Source: JAGOSA01 sp039795715 (GTDB taxonomy: Bacteria; Patescibacteriota; Minisyncoccia; Phycocordibacterales; UBA9973). From it: DNA of 13,456 nt. The position numbers and the translations under genes are program-made. The stretch spans positions 1 to 13,456 of the forward strand of contig JBDKLD010000058.1 in the NCBI GenBank assembly GCA_039795715.1, given 5' to 3'. Positions 1 to 5,121 of the stretch are shown piece by piece. The notes beneath the pieces were generated by a model. It had not been told where the DNA came from and made no database searches. It saw nothing but the letters and a program-made list of their open reading frames with translations. Every line of letters begins with the position of its first letter. Position 1 is the first letter of the stretch.

Positions 1-71
1 CAACCTTTCCGGACAAGTTGAACTGCCTCTCTTCGTATCTTCGGCATGTTCTTGTTTGATGTGTATGGCAT
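1..71 (-). CDS. Probable transposase/integrase, N-terminal fragment (cut by left edge)
   Basis: Only the first 23 codons are inside the window; the reading frame leaves through base 1. The start is the ATG whose complement lies at 69-71. The peptide begins MPYTSNKNMPKIRREAVQLV and continues RKG, followed by a TG-starting codon (Trp or Cys). From memory of the family, this pattern (short polar start, then R-x-x-AV-x-LVRKGW) resembles the first helix of the helix-turn-helix domain in IS481-like integrases and related transposases, which cut and join DNA ends during transposition. No catalytic DDE residues can be seen because the rest is missing. A second ATG at codon 9 is an alternative start. 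A 7-bp hairpin lies immediately before the start codon. The assignment rests on few residues and is tentative. Confidence 0.45.
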   Translation of the reverse strand, partial: MPYTSNKNMPKIRREAVQLVRKG

Positions 72-72
72 A

Positions 73-92
73 TGCTGGATGATATTCCAGCA
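73..92. repeat. Inverted repeat abutting the transposase start codon
   Basis: TGCTGGA (73-79) and TCCAGCA (86-92) are perfect 7-bp arms around a 6-base loop. In the minus-strand transcript the hairpin ends one base before the AUG at 71-69. It could limit translation initiation of the transposase or be part of a protein binding site; both are inference. It is not followed by a T-run, so it is not a normal intrinsic terminator. Confidence 0.6.
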
Positions 93-218
93 AGTGGTGT
101 GAAGCTATTGAACCTATACGGTAAGCTTGACAAATATTAAATAGTATGATAAAATTTTCTGTAGTGTTCTTTATATTGCATGAGGATTTTATAGTTATTA
201 TTGGATCGCAAAACCAAT

Positions 219-224
219 TAAAAT
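219..224 (+). promoter_or_regulatory. -10 box of the 105-aa hypothetical gene
   Basis: TAAAAT lies 7 bases before the ATG at 232, so transcription would begin at or next to the start codon. There is no Shine-Dalgarno sequence and no convincing -35 box. The placement repeats at many genes in this window. Confidence 0.35.
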
Positions 225-231
225 AAATACT

Positions 232-549
232 ATGAAAAATCTTGCAGATCAGATGAACAAAATCATCAATGTATTACCTAGCGCTTTCGGTTCTATCGTT
301 AAGATGTCAGTATTTGGTGACTATCTCATTATCTTGACTCTCGTATCTGATGGAAATGAATGGGAATATGGTAATAATATTTTTATTTTGAATCAGACAT
401 TTGTTCTGGTTTCAGAAAAATACATTTCCACCATAGATGGAGAAAGTATAAATGATGTTGTTGAATTTTCAGAGCAAGAACATTCATTTATTGTGGGAAT
501 AATAATTGATGGTAACAAAGTCGAACACACTTTCAAGAAATCTTCTTAA
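232..549 (+). CDS. Hypothetical protein, 105 aa
   Basis: I do not recognise the family. The product is a small soluble-looking protein with alternating hydrophobic and polar residues and several Gly/Asn turns (for example FGDYLIILTLVSDGNEWEYG around residues 28-47 and IVGIIIDGNKVEH near the C-terminus). This suggests a mostly beta-strand fold; there is no signal peptide or membrane segment. It has no cysteines and is acidic in the centre. The ATG at 232 follows a TAAAAT box by 7 bases, consistent with a leaderless message. A strong terminator starts 27 bases after the stop, which supports a real single-gene transcription unit. It lies between a transposase fragment and a tRNA, a typical accessory position. 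Function unknown. Confidence 0.6.
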   Translation: MKNLADQMNKIINVLPSAFGSIVKMSVFGDYLIILTLVSDGNEWEYGNNIFILNQTFVLVSEKYISTIDGESINDVVEFSEQEHSFIVGIIIDGNKVEHTFKKSS

Positions 550-575
550 GAAGTTTTCTGATAGTTATTCGCGAG

Positions 576-608
576 GCGTCGCACATATATATGCGACGCT
601 TTCTTTTT
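576..608 (+). terminator. Rho-independent terminator after the 105-aa gene
   Basis: A perfect 8-bp GC-rich stem, GCGTCGCA (576-583) with TGCGACGC (592-599), encloses an 8-base AT loop and is followed by TTTCTTTTT (600-608). Confidence 0.85.
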
Positions 609-670
609 GTATGCGTAAAGCTCGTCGGACTAAAACTAAGATTCGAATTATAGCAACTTATGTAACCACG

Positions 671-707
671 ACCGTCTTTCGACAAAAAAAAAGACCAGTT
701 AGACGGT
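671..707. repeat. Nested inverted repeats of unknown role
   Basis: ACCGTCT (671-677) is the exact reverse complement of AGACGGT (701-707). Inside it, GTCTTT (674-679) can alternatively pair with AAAGAC (690-695) across an A-rich loop. The two foldings are mutually exclusive. There is no reading frame around it and no T-tract after it. It may be a structured RNA piece or a protein site; it may also be chance. Confidence 0.35.
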
Positions 708-745
708 ACATACTACTATTATGAAATAAATTCGTAATAAAGACG

Positions 746-751
746 TATAAT
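746..751 (+). promoter_or_regulatory. Orphan -10-like box (TATAAT)
   Basis: A consensus TATAAT without a good -35 lies just before a hairpin with a T-tract (766-793). If used, it would give an RNA of only about 35 bases. No protein gene follows on this strand until 1078. Confidence 0.25.
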
Positions 752-765
752 CAAAGAAACTTTAT

Positions 766-793
766 AGAGTTAGTTGAATGCTGGCTCTTTTTT
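766..793 (+). terminator. Weak hairpin with T-tract
   Basis: AGAGTTAG (766-773) pairs with CTGGCTCT (781-788) through 8 bp including two G-U pairs. The loop is 7 bases and the T-run extends through 793. Because the wobble pairs only work in the plus-strand RNA, it would act on plus-strand transcription. No plus-strand gene lies directly before it. Confidence 0.45.
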
Positions 794-834
794 ATTCTGA
801 ATTTTGTGACACTTCTCGCGCTAGCTCTAAAATG

Positions 835-906
835 TGACCTCACGGAGAATCGAACTCCGATTAGCGGATTGAGAACCCGCTGTCCTAACCGTTAGACGAT
901 GAGGCC
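835..906 (-). tRNA. tRNA-Glu (anticodon CTC)
   Basis: The minus strand folds into a full 72-base cloverleaf. The acceptor GGCCTCA/TGAGGTC is 7 bp with one G-U pair; the D-arm stem is GTC/GAC; the anticodon stem GCGGG/TCCGC has loop TTCTCAA. The variable loop is TAAT, and the T-arm CGGAG/CTCCG has loop TTCGATT. The anticodon CTC is the complement of 871-873 and reads GAG, so the gene is glutamate tRNA; the D-loop ending GGTTAGGAC also fits tRNA-Glu. The discriminator base is A and the 3' CCA is not encoded (CAT follows), so it must be added enzymatically. A broken copy of its 5' half lies directly upstream. Confidence 0.92.
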
Positions 907-968
907 GTCTGCGGGTTCTCGAGAACCCGCTGTCCTCTATCATCCAACTGGTTAGACGATGAGGCCGT
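907..968 (-). pseudogene. Partial, rearranged tRNA-Glu copy with a 20-bp palindrome
   Basis: Bases 921-936 repeat 871-886 exactly (GAGAACCCGCTGTCCT), and 951-968 repeat 891-908 (GTTAGACGATGAGGCCGT). The copy therefore holds the acceptor 5' strand, D-arm and half the anticodon arm of the neighbouring tRNA. Where the functional gene has AACC (887-890), the copy has 14 bases (937-950), which expands the D-loop. In place of the 3' half, the anticodon half-arm is mirrored: GCGGGTTCTC (911-920) and GAGAACCCGC (921-930) form a perfect 20-bp palindrome. Four bases later the functional tRNA begins. It cannot fold as a normal tRNA since the T-arm and acceptor 3' strand are missing. It may be a remnant of an integration, a slipped duplication, or an assembly artefact. 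Confidence 0.75.
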
Positions 969-1009
969 GCCGAAATAGTAACCCAAAAACCCCTGGTTTT
1001 CAATACTAT

Positions 1010-1037
1010 TTGCGAAATAGTCTAATCATGGTATATT
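1010..1037 (+). promoter_or_regulatory. Candidate promoter of the 203-aa gene
   Basis: TTGCGA (1010-1015), a 16-base spacer, and TATATT (1032-1037). Transcription from here would give a leader of about 34 bases. A second possibility nearer the gene is TTGTGC (1038-1043), 18 bases, TTAAAT (1062-1067). I cannot choose between them from sequence. Confidence 0.4.
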
Positions 1038-1077
1038 TTGTGCCAACTCAAAAATGTACATTTAAATAAAAAAAGCT

Positions 1078-1689
1078 ATGGCAAAACTAAAATTTATTCC
1101 AGTAGGGAAGATTGATCCCGAAGGACAAAATCTGATTATTGTAAAAACCAGTCCGGTATTTACAAAAGACCTCAAGAAAATCATCGATCATTTTGAAGAC
1201 GACAAGGCATTCAATAACATCTTGGTTGTTGGCAGGCCGGCAAGCAAGAAAGCCTTCGAAATAGAGGCTTTTGAACGAGCTGAAAGAGAAACAATGGAAT
1301 ATGCTCATCGCATGAATGACCGGTGCACTATTTTATTTATGGGTGAACCTGGGCAGAAACACGAGCGTCTGATTACTCAGCAAATGGTATTGCTCACCAA
1401 GCGTCTCACTGAATGTCTCTTTATCCACAAACTTGAGATGAGTAAGCTCTCTGTTTACATGATGCCCAATCCTCTGATTGAAGAACGCTTCAAGCATGAA
1501 ATCGGTACCATGAAAGACGTAGTAGGCTTTCGAAACAATGTCGAGGCGACAATTGCCCACATTTCGTACCTAGATCATTTGCCAAAAAATGAACACGAAA
1601 TGAAATTGAAAAGCGCGTACTTTCCGGAGGACAGGAGACTGCACGAACGACAGCAGTCAGATTTTGCAATTCATGAAGGCAACATATGA
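1078..1689 (+). CDS. Hypothetical protein, 203 aa
   Basis: Not recognised as a known family. It appears cytosolic: no signal peptide or membrane segment, and it is rich in charged residues. The N-terminal half alternates beta-like stretches (LKFIPVGKI, NLIIVKTSPV, NNILVVGRP) with helices, such as a long charged one around residues 58-80 (KAFEIEAFERAERETMEYAH). TILFMGEPG near residue 84 is followed by a helical C-terminal half ending in a polar tail. The alpha/beta pattern could suit a nucleotide- or RNA-binding fold, but no catalytic motif is visible and the Gly residues do not form a Walker motif. It is a single-gene unit, bounded upstream by the tRNA region and downstream by a strong terminator directly after the stop. 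The start ATG at 1078 has no Shine-Dalgarno. Confidence 0.75.
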   Translation: MAKLKFIPVGKIDPEGQNLIIVKTSPVFTKDLKKIIDHFEDDKAFNNILVVGRPASKKAFEIEAFERAERETMEYAHRMNDRCTILFMGEPGQKHERLITQQMVLLTKRLTECLFIHKLEMSKLSVYMMPNPLIEERFKHEIGTMKDVVGFRNNVEATIAHISYLDHLPKNEHEMKLKSAYFPEDRRLHERQQSDFAIHEGNI

Positions 1690-1693
1690 ACAC

Positions 1694-1719
1694 ATCCCCG
1701 AATTTTCGGGGATTTTTTT
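1694..1719 (+). terminator. Rho-independent terminator after the 203-aa gene
   Basis: ATCCCCGA (1694-1701) pairs with TCGGGGAT (1706-1713) around a 4-base loop. It is followed immediately by a run of seven Ts to 1719. It begins 5 bases after the TGA stop. Confidence 0.9.
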
Positions 1720-1722
1720 ATT

Positions 1723-1753
1723 TTAACATTTCTTAATGTGCTTTGTGTATATT
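1723..1753 (+). promoter_or_regulatory. Promoter of the MazF-like gene
   Basis: TATATT (1748-1753) ends 6 bases before the ATG at 1760. TTAACA (1723-1728) is a possible -35 box at a long 19-base spacing. Transcription would start at or beside the A of the ATG, giving a leaderless mRNA. This supports 1760 rather than the earlier in-frame ATG at 1736, which lies within the promoter. Confidence 0.5.
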
Positions 1754-1759
1754 TACACA

Positions 1760-2149
1760 ATGAAAAAATTTGATACATGGAATAAAATAAAAAAAGTAAT
1801 CGATGCAAATAACAGTGCGCCGAATAAATACCCCATGGAAGGGGAAATTTGGATGACGGCATATGGTCAAAATATTGGTTTTGAGCAAAATGGGAGTGGA
1901 AATAATTTCTCTCGTCCCGTGCTGGTAATTAAGAAGTTTAATAATCAAATGTTCTGGATAGTGCCAATGTCGACAAAACAAAAATCGCTAAGCTTTTACT
2001 ATAATTTTACTGATCCAACTGGTAGGAATGTTTCAGTCATTATTGCGCAACTGAAACTTGTCAGCGTCAAAAGATTTAAAAGGAGAATGTACAGTCTATC
2101 AAAAAGTGACCTAGCGATTGTAATAAGTAAGATTAAATTATTGCTATAA
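1760..2149 (+). CDS. Solitary PemK/MazF-family endoribonuclease toxin
   Basis: A 129-aa protein with the PemK/MazF fold (single-strand RNA cleavage). The core begins after an extension of about 27 residues and shows MEGEIWMTAYGQNIGFEQNG (residues 26-45). Next comes SRPVLVI, whose Arg matches the catalytic Arg of the family, and then VPMSTKQK, which supplies the conserved Ser/Thr. A later stretch, IIAQLKLVSVKRFKRR, corresponds to the family motif [S/E]QIRxxDxxRL, but with Lys for the usual Arg and Ser for the usual Asp. No antitoxin-like gene (AbrB, RHH or HTH) is next to it; the upstream gene is an unrelated 203-aa protein with its own terminator. Solitary members with this N-terminal extension are, to my knowledge, common in Patescibacteria. 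Their role may not be a classical toxin. The start at 1760 was chosen because a -10 box lies 6 bases before it. Confidence 0.85.
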   Translation: MKKFDTWNKIKKVIDANNSAPNKYPMEGEIWMTAYGQNIGFEQNGSGNNFSRPVLVIKKFNNQMFWIVPMSTKQKSLSFYYNFTDPTGRNVSVIIAQLKLVSVKRFKRRMYSLSKSDLAIVISKIKLLL

Positions 2150-2154
2150 ATATC

Positions 2155-2181
2155 GAAACCCCGTCAGTTTGACGGGGTTTC
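2155..2181. terminator. Bidirectional terminator between mazF-like gene and rmuC
   Basis: A perfect 12-bp stem, GAAACCCCGTCA (2155-2166) with TGACGGGGTTTC (2170-2181), has a 3-base loop. The converging genes end on both sides (stops at 2149 and 2240), so the hairpin likely serves both. The T-runs are short and lie partly inside the stem. Confidence 0.8.
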
Positions 2182-2239
2182 TCGGAATCCTTTCGGATGC
2201 TTTGTAATCGTATTATAGCAAAATCAAAAGCCATGTCAA

Positions 2240-3289
2240 TTATTCTTCGAGCAGTGCTTTCTCAATAAACTCCGGTGAAATCCCTGGCGCACTACCAGTA
2301 ATGCGCATGACGTCTTTGTCGATTTTACGTAGCTCCTTGCCAGCGTTATTGTAGTGATTGCTCACCGTACCGAGCGCATTGCCGAGCTTGTTGTGATAGT
2401 CTTCGTAGCCCTTGATGTGTCGCCCGAGTTCTTCGACACGCTTGATTATGTCCTTGGCCGTTTCTTCTATTTGCATAGCGCGCAGTCCTTGCATGACCGT
2501 TTGCAGGTACGCAAGGAAAGATGTCGGCGAGACAATGATTACTTTGTACTTTGAAGCAGCGCGCTCGATAAGGCTTTGGTTGTCATCGCCCTCGGTCAGT
2601 CCGCCGATCTTGTTGATGATAAGGTCATAGTAGATAGCTTCATGTGGGATGAACATGAAAGCAAAATCCATCGTGCCTTCTTCTGGTTTTACGTACTTTG
2701 AGGTTTCAGAAATACGGAGTTTGAGGTCGTTGACGAAGAGTTTCTCCAAACGGTCACGCTCGGCTGGGTCACGCGATTCGACGACGCGGTTATAGTTTTC
2801 GAGTGAAAACTTGGAATCAACAGGAATTATTTTATCTTTGACGTAAATCGCGCAGTCGACAACCGTACCATCGGCGAAACCGTGCTGCATCTTGTATGAG
2901 CCGGGCGGTAAAATATTTTTCAACAACGTCTCAAGATAATATTCTCCGAGCACGCCGCGTTGCTTTGGGTTTTTGAGAATATTTTGCAACTCTTCGAGCT
3001 GGTCGGTAAAAGAAATAACTTGCTTATTGGTTTCGTCGAGACGGGTGAGACGTTCGGTAATGTCGGTAATGATGCTACGGGACTCTTTGCTCTGATGCAT
3101 CATACTCTCGCGTACCGAGCGTTCGCTTTCGCCGAGACGCGAATCCATGGTTCTACGAAGCTCATTCATTTGCTCGAGCAGGAGCGTGAGGCCACCGGCG
3201 TCTTGATTTTGCGGGCGGTTCTGGCGCAATAACAAATAGGCGAGTCCTGCTCCACCTAGTATTGCGATGATGATCCAAATTGCTGACAT
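2240..3289 (-). CDS. rmuC: RmuC family DNA recombination protein
   Basis: A 349-aa RmuC-type protein; in E. coli RmuC limits recombination at inverted repeats and is predicted to be a nuclease. Residues 3-21 are one hydrophobic segment (IWIIIAILGGAGLAYLLL), so the protein is anchored in the inner membrane with the rest in the cytosol. Residues 35-105 are a charged coiled coil (LLLEQMNELRRTMDSRLGE onward). The conserved domain starts with RGVLGE (111-116). It continues with VVDCAIYV and PVDSKFSLENY (157-166), whose D145, D158 and K160 fit a PD-(D/E)XK-like core, then FMFIPHEA and IVSPTSFLAYLQTV. The C-terminal part is helical. It is shorter than the E. coli protein but typical of small bacterial versions. 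The start at 3289 follows a TATAAT box by 6 bases. It is a single-gene unit, divergent from the prepilin-like gene. Confidence 0.93.
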   Translation of the reverse strand: MSAIWIIIAILGGAGLAYLLLRQNRPQNQDAGGLTLLLEQMNELRRTMDSRLGESERSVRESMMHQSKESRSIITDITERLTRLDETNKQVISFTDQLEELQNILKNPKQRGVLGEYYLETLLKNILPPGSYKMQHGFADGTVVDCAIYVKDKIIPVDSKFSLENYNRVVESRDPAERDRLEKLFVNDLKLRISETSKYVKPEEGTMDFAFMFIPHEAIYYDLIINKIGGLTEGDDNQSLIERAASKYKVIIVSPTSFLAYLQTVMQGLRAMQIEETAKDIIKRVEELGRHIKGYEDYHNKLGNALGTVSNHYNNAGKELRKIDKDVMRITGSAPGISPEFIEKALLEE

Positions 3290-3295
3290 GACGTA

Positions 3296-3301
3296 ATTAT
3301 A
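3296..3301 (-). promoter_or_regulatory. -10 box of rmuC
   Basis: On the minus strand TATAAT (complement of 3296-3301) lies 6 bases before the ATG at 3289, implying a leaderless or nearly leaderless message. No clear -35. It shares the 44-bp intergenic region with the divergent prepilin-like gene. Confidence 0.5.
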
Positions 3302-3322
3302 ACTTATATTGTATACTAATAA

Positions 3323-3328
3323 TATAAT
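3323..3328 (+). promoter_or_regulatory. -10 box of the prepilin/propeller gene
   Basis: TATAAT (3323-3328) ends 5 bases before the ATG at 3334. There is no Shine-Dalgarno; the start of transcription should coincide with the start codon. The -35 region is AT-rich and not consensus. Confidence 0.5.
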
Positions 3329-3333
3329 ATTTT

Positions 3334-4749
3334 ATGCAGAATAGGTCTCAAGGATTTACTCTTATAGAGCTACTGGTAACAATAGCAATTATTGCTTCTC
3401 TTGCTATTCTAGTTTTTTCGATTATCAATCCCGCAAAAAGAATACAGGCTGCGAGACTTGCGACAACCAATGTCAATCAAGAATCAATTCGTAAAGCCAT
3501 CAGCGTCAAGCTCATAGACAGTCCAAACAGTTTCTCAAATCCAGTAAGTTGTCCTGCTGGCCCTATACCGACTACGCCAACTGTGATGCGGAGTCTAGGC
3601 GGTTACGATATTGCCCCGTGTCTCACTGGCTACCTCAGTAAAATGCCAGTCAATCTGGTGGATGGGGGGTATTTCAATGCCATTGATGATTACAATACAA
3701 AGTTCAATATTTCTCAAGATCTCGCGACAAATTCCGTTGTCATTGGCAGGGATTTGTCTGCTCCGCTAGTGAACTTGGCATATGCGCTCGTAGATACTAT
3801 CCCAGTAGATATGTGGCCCCAGAGCATCACAGCTGTCGGCACCAAGCTCTATGTTGCAAATTGGGGGATTAATAAAGTTGCAGTTATAGATACTGCAAAT
3901 AGTAATTCTGTCACCTATATAAATGTCGGTACTTCACCGTATATATCCGCGGCCGTTGGCACCAAGGTCTACGTTTCAAATGTTGAAGACAATACAGTCT
4001 CGGTCATCGATACCACGACTGATACTGTGCTTATTGATATTTCAGTTGGGCAAAGACCCAATTACATAATTGCTATCGGCACTAAAATCTACGTGGTCAA
4101 TAAAGAAAGTCGCGATGTCTCAGTAATTGATACAACAACAGACACAGTTATTGCTACTATAGATGTCGAAAATGGTGCGTATTTCCTCACCAATGTCGGA
4201 ACCAAGCTCTATGTTGCTAATACAGACAAGAACAGCATCACTGTTATCGACTCCACAAGTGACTCAGTTGTTGCAACAATTTCTCTTACCTTTAGCCCAA
4301 GGCAAATGGGCGGACTAGGCAACAAGCTATATGTTCCCGACAATAGCACGAGTGATGTTATTGTTATCGACACCACGACAGATACGATCATTGGCTCGCC
4401 AATCGCAGTTGGGGCTGTTCCAAATTACGCTTTCGGTTACGGTACAAAAGTATACATTTCCAACAACGGTAACGGTACAGTTTCCGTCATCGACAGCACC
4501 ACAGACACTGTTGTAAGTACTGTATCGGTCGGTTCAGGCCCAGTTTCGATAAATGCACTCGGCACTGACATCTTTGTTGCAAACTACAATGACAGCACAG
4601 TTTCGATCATCAATAGCTCCACATATGCTGTCACTCCGCCAATATCTCTTGGTAGCAATCAAGGACCTGACTTTGTGACAGTTGTGGGTGATAAGGTGTA
4701 TACCTCAAACAATGATGGCGGAAACTTGTCGGTGATTGGTTTGCAATAG
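3334..4749 (+). CDS. Type IV prepilin-like protein fused to a YVTN beta-propeller
   Basis: A 471-aa fusion. The N-terminus is a type IV prepilin signal: basic leader MQNRSQG, predicted prepilin-peptidase cut after G7, then FTLIELLVTIAIIASLAILV with the conserved Glu at position +5 (E12). It would be processed and assembled or anchored in the membrane with the rest outside. Residues about 30-145 form a pilin-like part with one likely disulfide (C73-C96). From about residue 150 to the end there are eight repeats of roughly 42 residues. Each is centred on [V/L/I]GTK[L/V]YV.N followed by .VSVIDTTTDTV, the YVTN/NHL-type propeller pattern; the last repeat is short, which suits ring closure with a strand from the start. 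Such propellers often bind proteins or glycans, so an adhesion or surface role is inferred. No gene for the pilus machinery is adjacent. Confidence 0.88.
   Translation: MQNRSQGFTLIELLVTIAIIASLAILVFSIINPAKRIQAARLATTNVNQESIRKAISVKLIDSPNSFSNPVSCPAGPIPTTPTVMRSLGGYDIAPCLTGYLSKMPVNLVDGGYFNAIDDYNTKFNISQDLATNSVVIGRDLSAPLVNLAYALVDTIPVDMWPQSITAVGTKLYVANWGINKVAVIDTANSNSVTYINVGTSPYISAAVGTKVYVSNVEDNTVSVIDTTTDTVLIDISVGQRPNYIIAIGTKIYVVNKESRDVSVIDTTTDTVIATIDVENGAYFLTNVGTKLYVANTDKNSITVIDSTSDSVVATISLTFSPRQMGGLGNKLYVPDNSTSDVIVIDTTTDTIIGSPIAVGAVPNYAFGYGTKVYISNNGNGTVSVIDSTTDTVVSTVSVGSGPVSINALGTDIFVANYNDSTVSIINSSTYAVTPPISLGSNQGPDFVTVVGDKVYTSNNDGGNLSVIGLQ
3835..4746 (+). repeat. Eight tandem degenerate coding repeats (about 126 bp unit)
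   Basis: The YVTN propeller repeats are visible at DNA level as recurring GGCACCAAG-CTCTATGTT-type and GTCATCGATACCACGACTGATAC-like words at roughly 126-bp spacing (for example near 3838, 3958, 4078, 4198, 4318 and 4441). Divergence between units is high, so this is an old amplification held by protein structure rather than a recent tandem array. Confidence 0.75.
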
Positions 4750-4780
4750 TAAAAAATAGTATTGAATACAAATAAAAGAA

Positions 4781-4786
4781 TAAAAT
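4781..4786 (+). promoter_or_regulatory. -10 box of the MGMT-like gene
   Basis: TAAAAT ends 8 bases before the ATG at 4795. No Shine-Dalgarno is present. The sequence is AT-rich, so the box could occur by chance; the main support is the same spacing at neighbouring genes. Confidence 0.35.
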
Positions 4787-4794
4787 TTTTTAAA

Positions 4795-5070
4795 ATGAAA
4801 AAAAGTTTTAAGGAAAAAGTCATGGCCATCGTCCGCAACATCCCAAAAGGCAAAACGCTGACATACAAACAAGTCGCTACCAAAGCCGGCAGTCCGAATG
4901 CCGCTCGAGCAGTCGGTGCGCTCATGAAGCAAAATGCAGACAAAAATATCCCATGCCACCGCGTGATACGTAGTGATGGAAAAATGGGAGGCTACAATGG
5001 TTTGCGTGGCAAAAAGACAGGAGCGGAAGCAAAACTTGCTCTACTTCGAAAAGAAGGCGTAAAAATATAG
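4795..5070 (+). CDS. MGMT-family alkylated-DNA repair protein, C-terminal domain only
   Basis: A 91-aa protein equal to the DNA-binding/active-site domain of O6-methylguanine-DNA methyltransferase, which transfers alkyl groups from guanine O6 to a cysteine in a suicide reaction. The winged-helix start FKEKVMAIVRNIPKGKTLTY (5-24) leads to AARAVGALMKQN, whose R38 is the arginine finger that flips the base. The active site IPCHRVI has C54. MGGYNGLRGKK then covers the binding-channel loop. The N-terminal domain of Ada/Ogt proteins is absent, as in alkyltransferase-like (ATL) proteins, but ATLs usually have Trp where this one keeps Cys. It may therefore be a minimal active transferase. The ATG at 4795 is preferred over the in-frame TTG at 4762 because a TAAAAT box (4781-4786) lies 8 bases before it. 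Confidence 0.88.
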   Translation: MKKSFKEKVMAIVRNIPKGKTLTYKQVATKAGSPNAARAVGALMKQNADKNIPCHRVIRSDGKMGGYNGLRGKKTGAEAKLALLRKEGVKI

Positions 5071-5083
5071 TGCGAGCGCGTGC

Positions 5084-5113
5084 TTGTCTCGCGACTTCCA
5101 AGCGTGGTATAAA
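5084..5113 (+). promoter_or_regulatory. dnaJ promoter
   Basis: TTGTCT (5084-5089), 18-base spacer, TATAAA (5108-5113), ending 8 bases before the ATG at 5122. An inverted repeat GCGAG (5072-5076) / CTCGC (5088-5092) overlaps the -35 box and could be an operator. It does not match CIRCE. Confidence 0.5.
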
Positions 5114-5121
5114 TAATACTC

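Larger units (their letters stand above)
550..1077. other. Protein-gene-free stretch
   Basis: No credible protein gene lies here on either strand. It holds the terminator of the 105-aa gene, nested inverted repeats, an orphan TATAAT with a weak hairpin terminator, the tRNA-Glu gene, its rearranged partial copy, and the candidate promoter of the 203-aa gene. An open frame at 506-724 is rejected because it runs through the terminator. Confidence 0.7.

Noticed and set aside
80..82. TGA read as an amino acid (alternative genetic code)
   Set aside because: TGA ends well-supported genes at 1687-1689 and 11842-11844, so the standard bacterial code applies.
72..140. Short plus-strand frame beginning MLDDIPASGVKL
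   Set aside because: It is antisense to the transposase start and its hairpin, is only 22 codons, and has no ribosome binding or promoter signal.
506..724. 72-aa plus-strand frame
   Set aside because: It runs through the terminator at 576-608, begins with a non-ATG start inside another gene, and has a basic, low-information sequence.
1736..1759. Upstream ATG for the MazF-like gene
   Set aside because: It lies inside the promoter (the -10 box is at 1748-1753) and would add eight residues (MCFVYIYT) not expected in the family.
3835..4746. CRISPR array or recent tandem duplication
   Set aside because: The repeats are in-frame protein repeats with strong divergence and no spacers of uniform length.
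5072..5092. CIRCE-like heat-shock operator before dnaJ
   Set aside because: The inverted repeat GCGAG/CTCGC is only 5 bp and does not match TTAGCACTC-N9-GAGTGCTAA.
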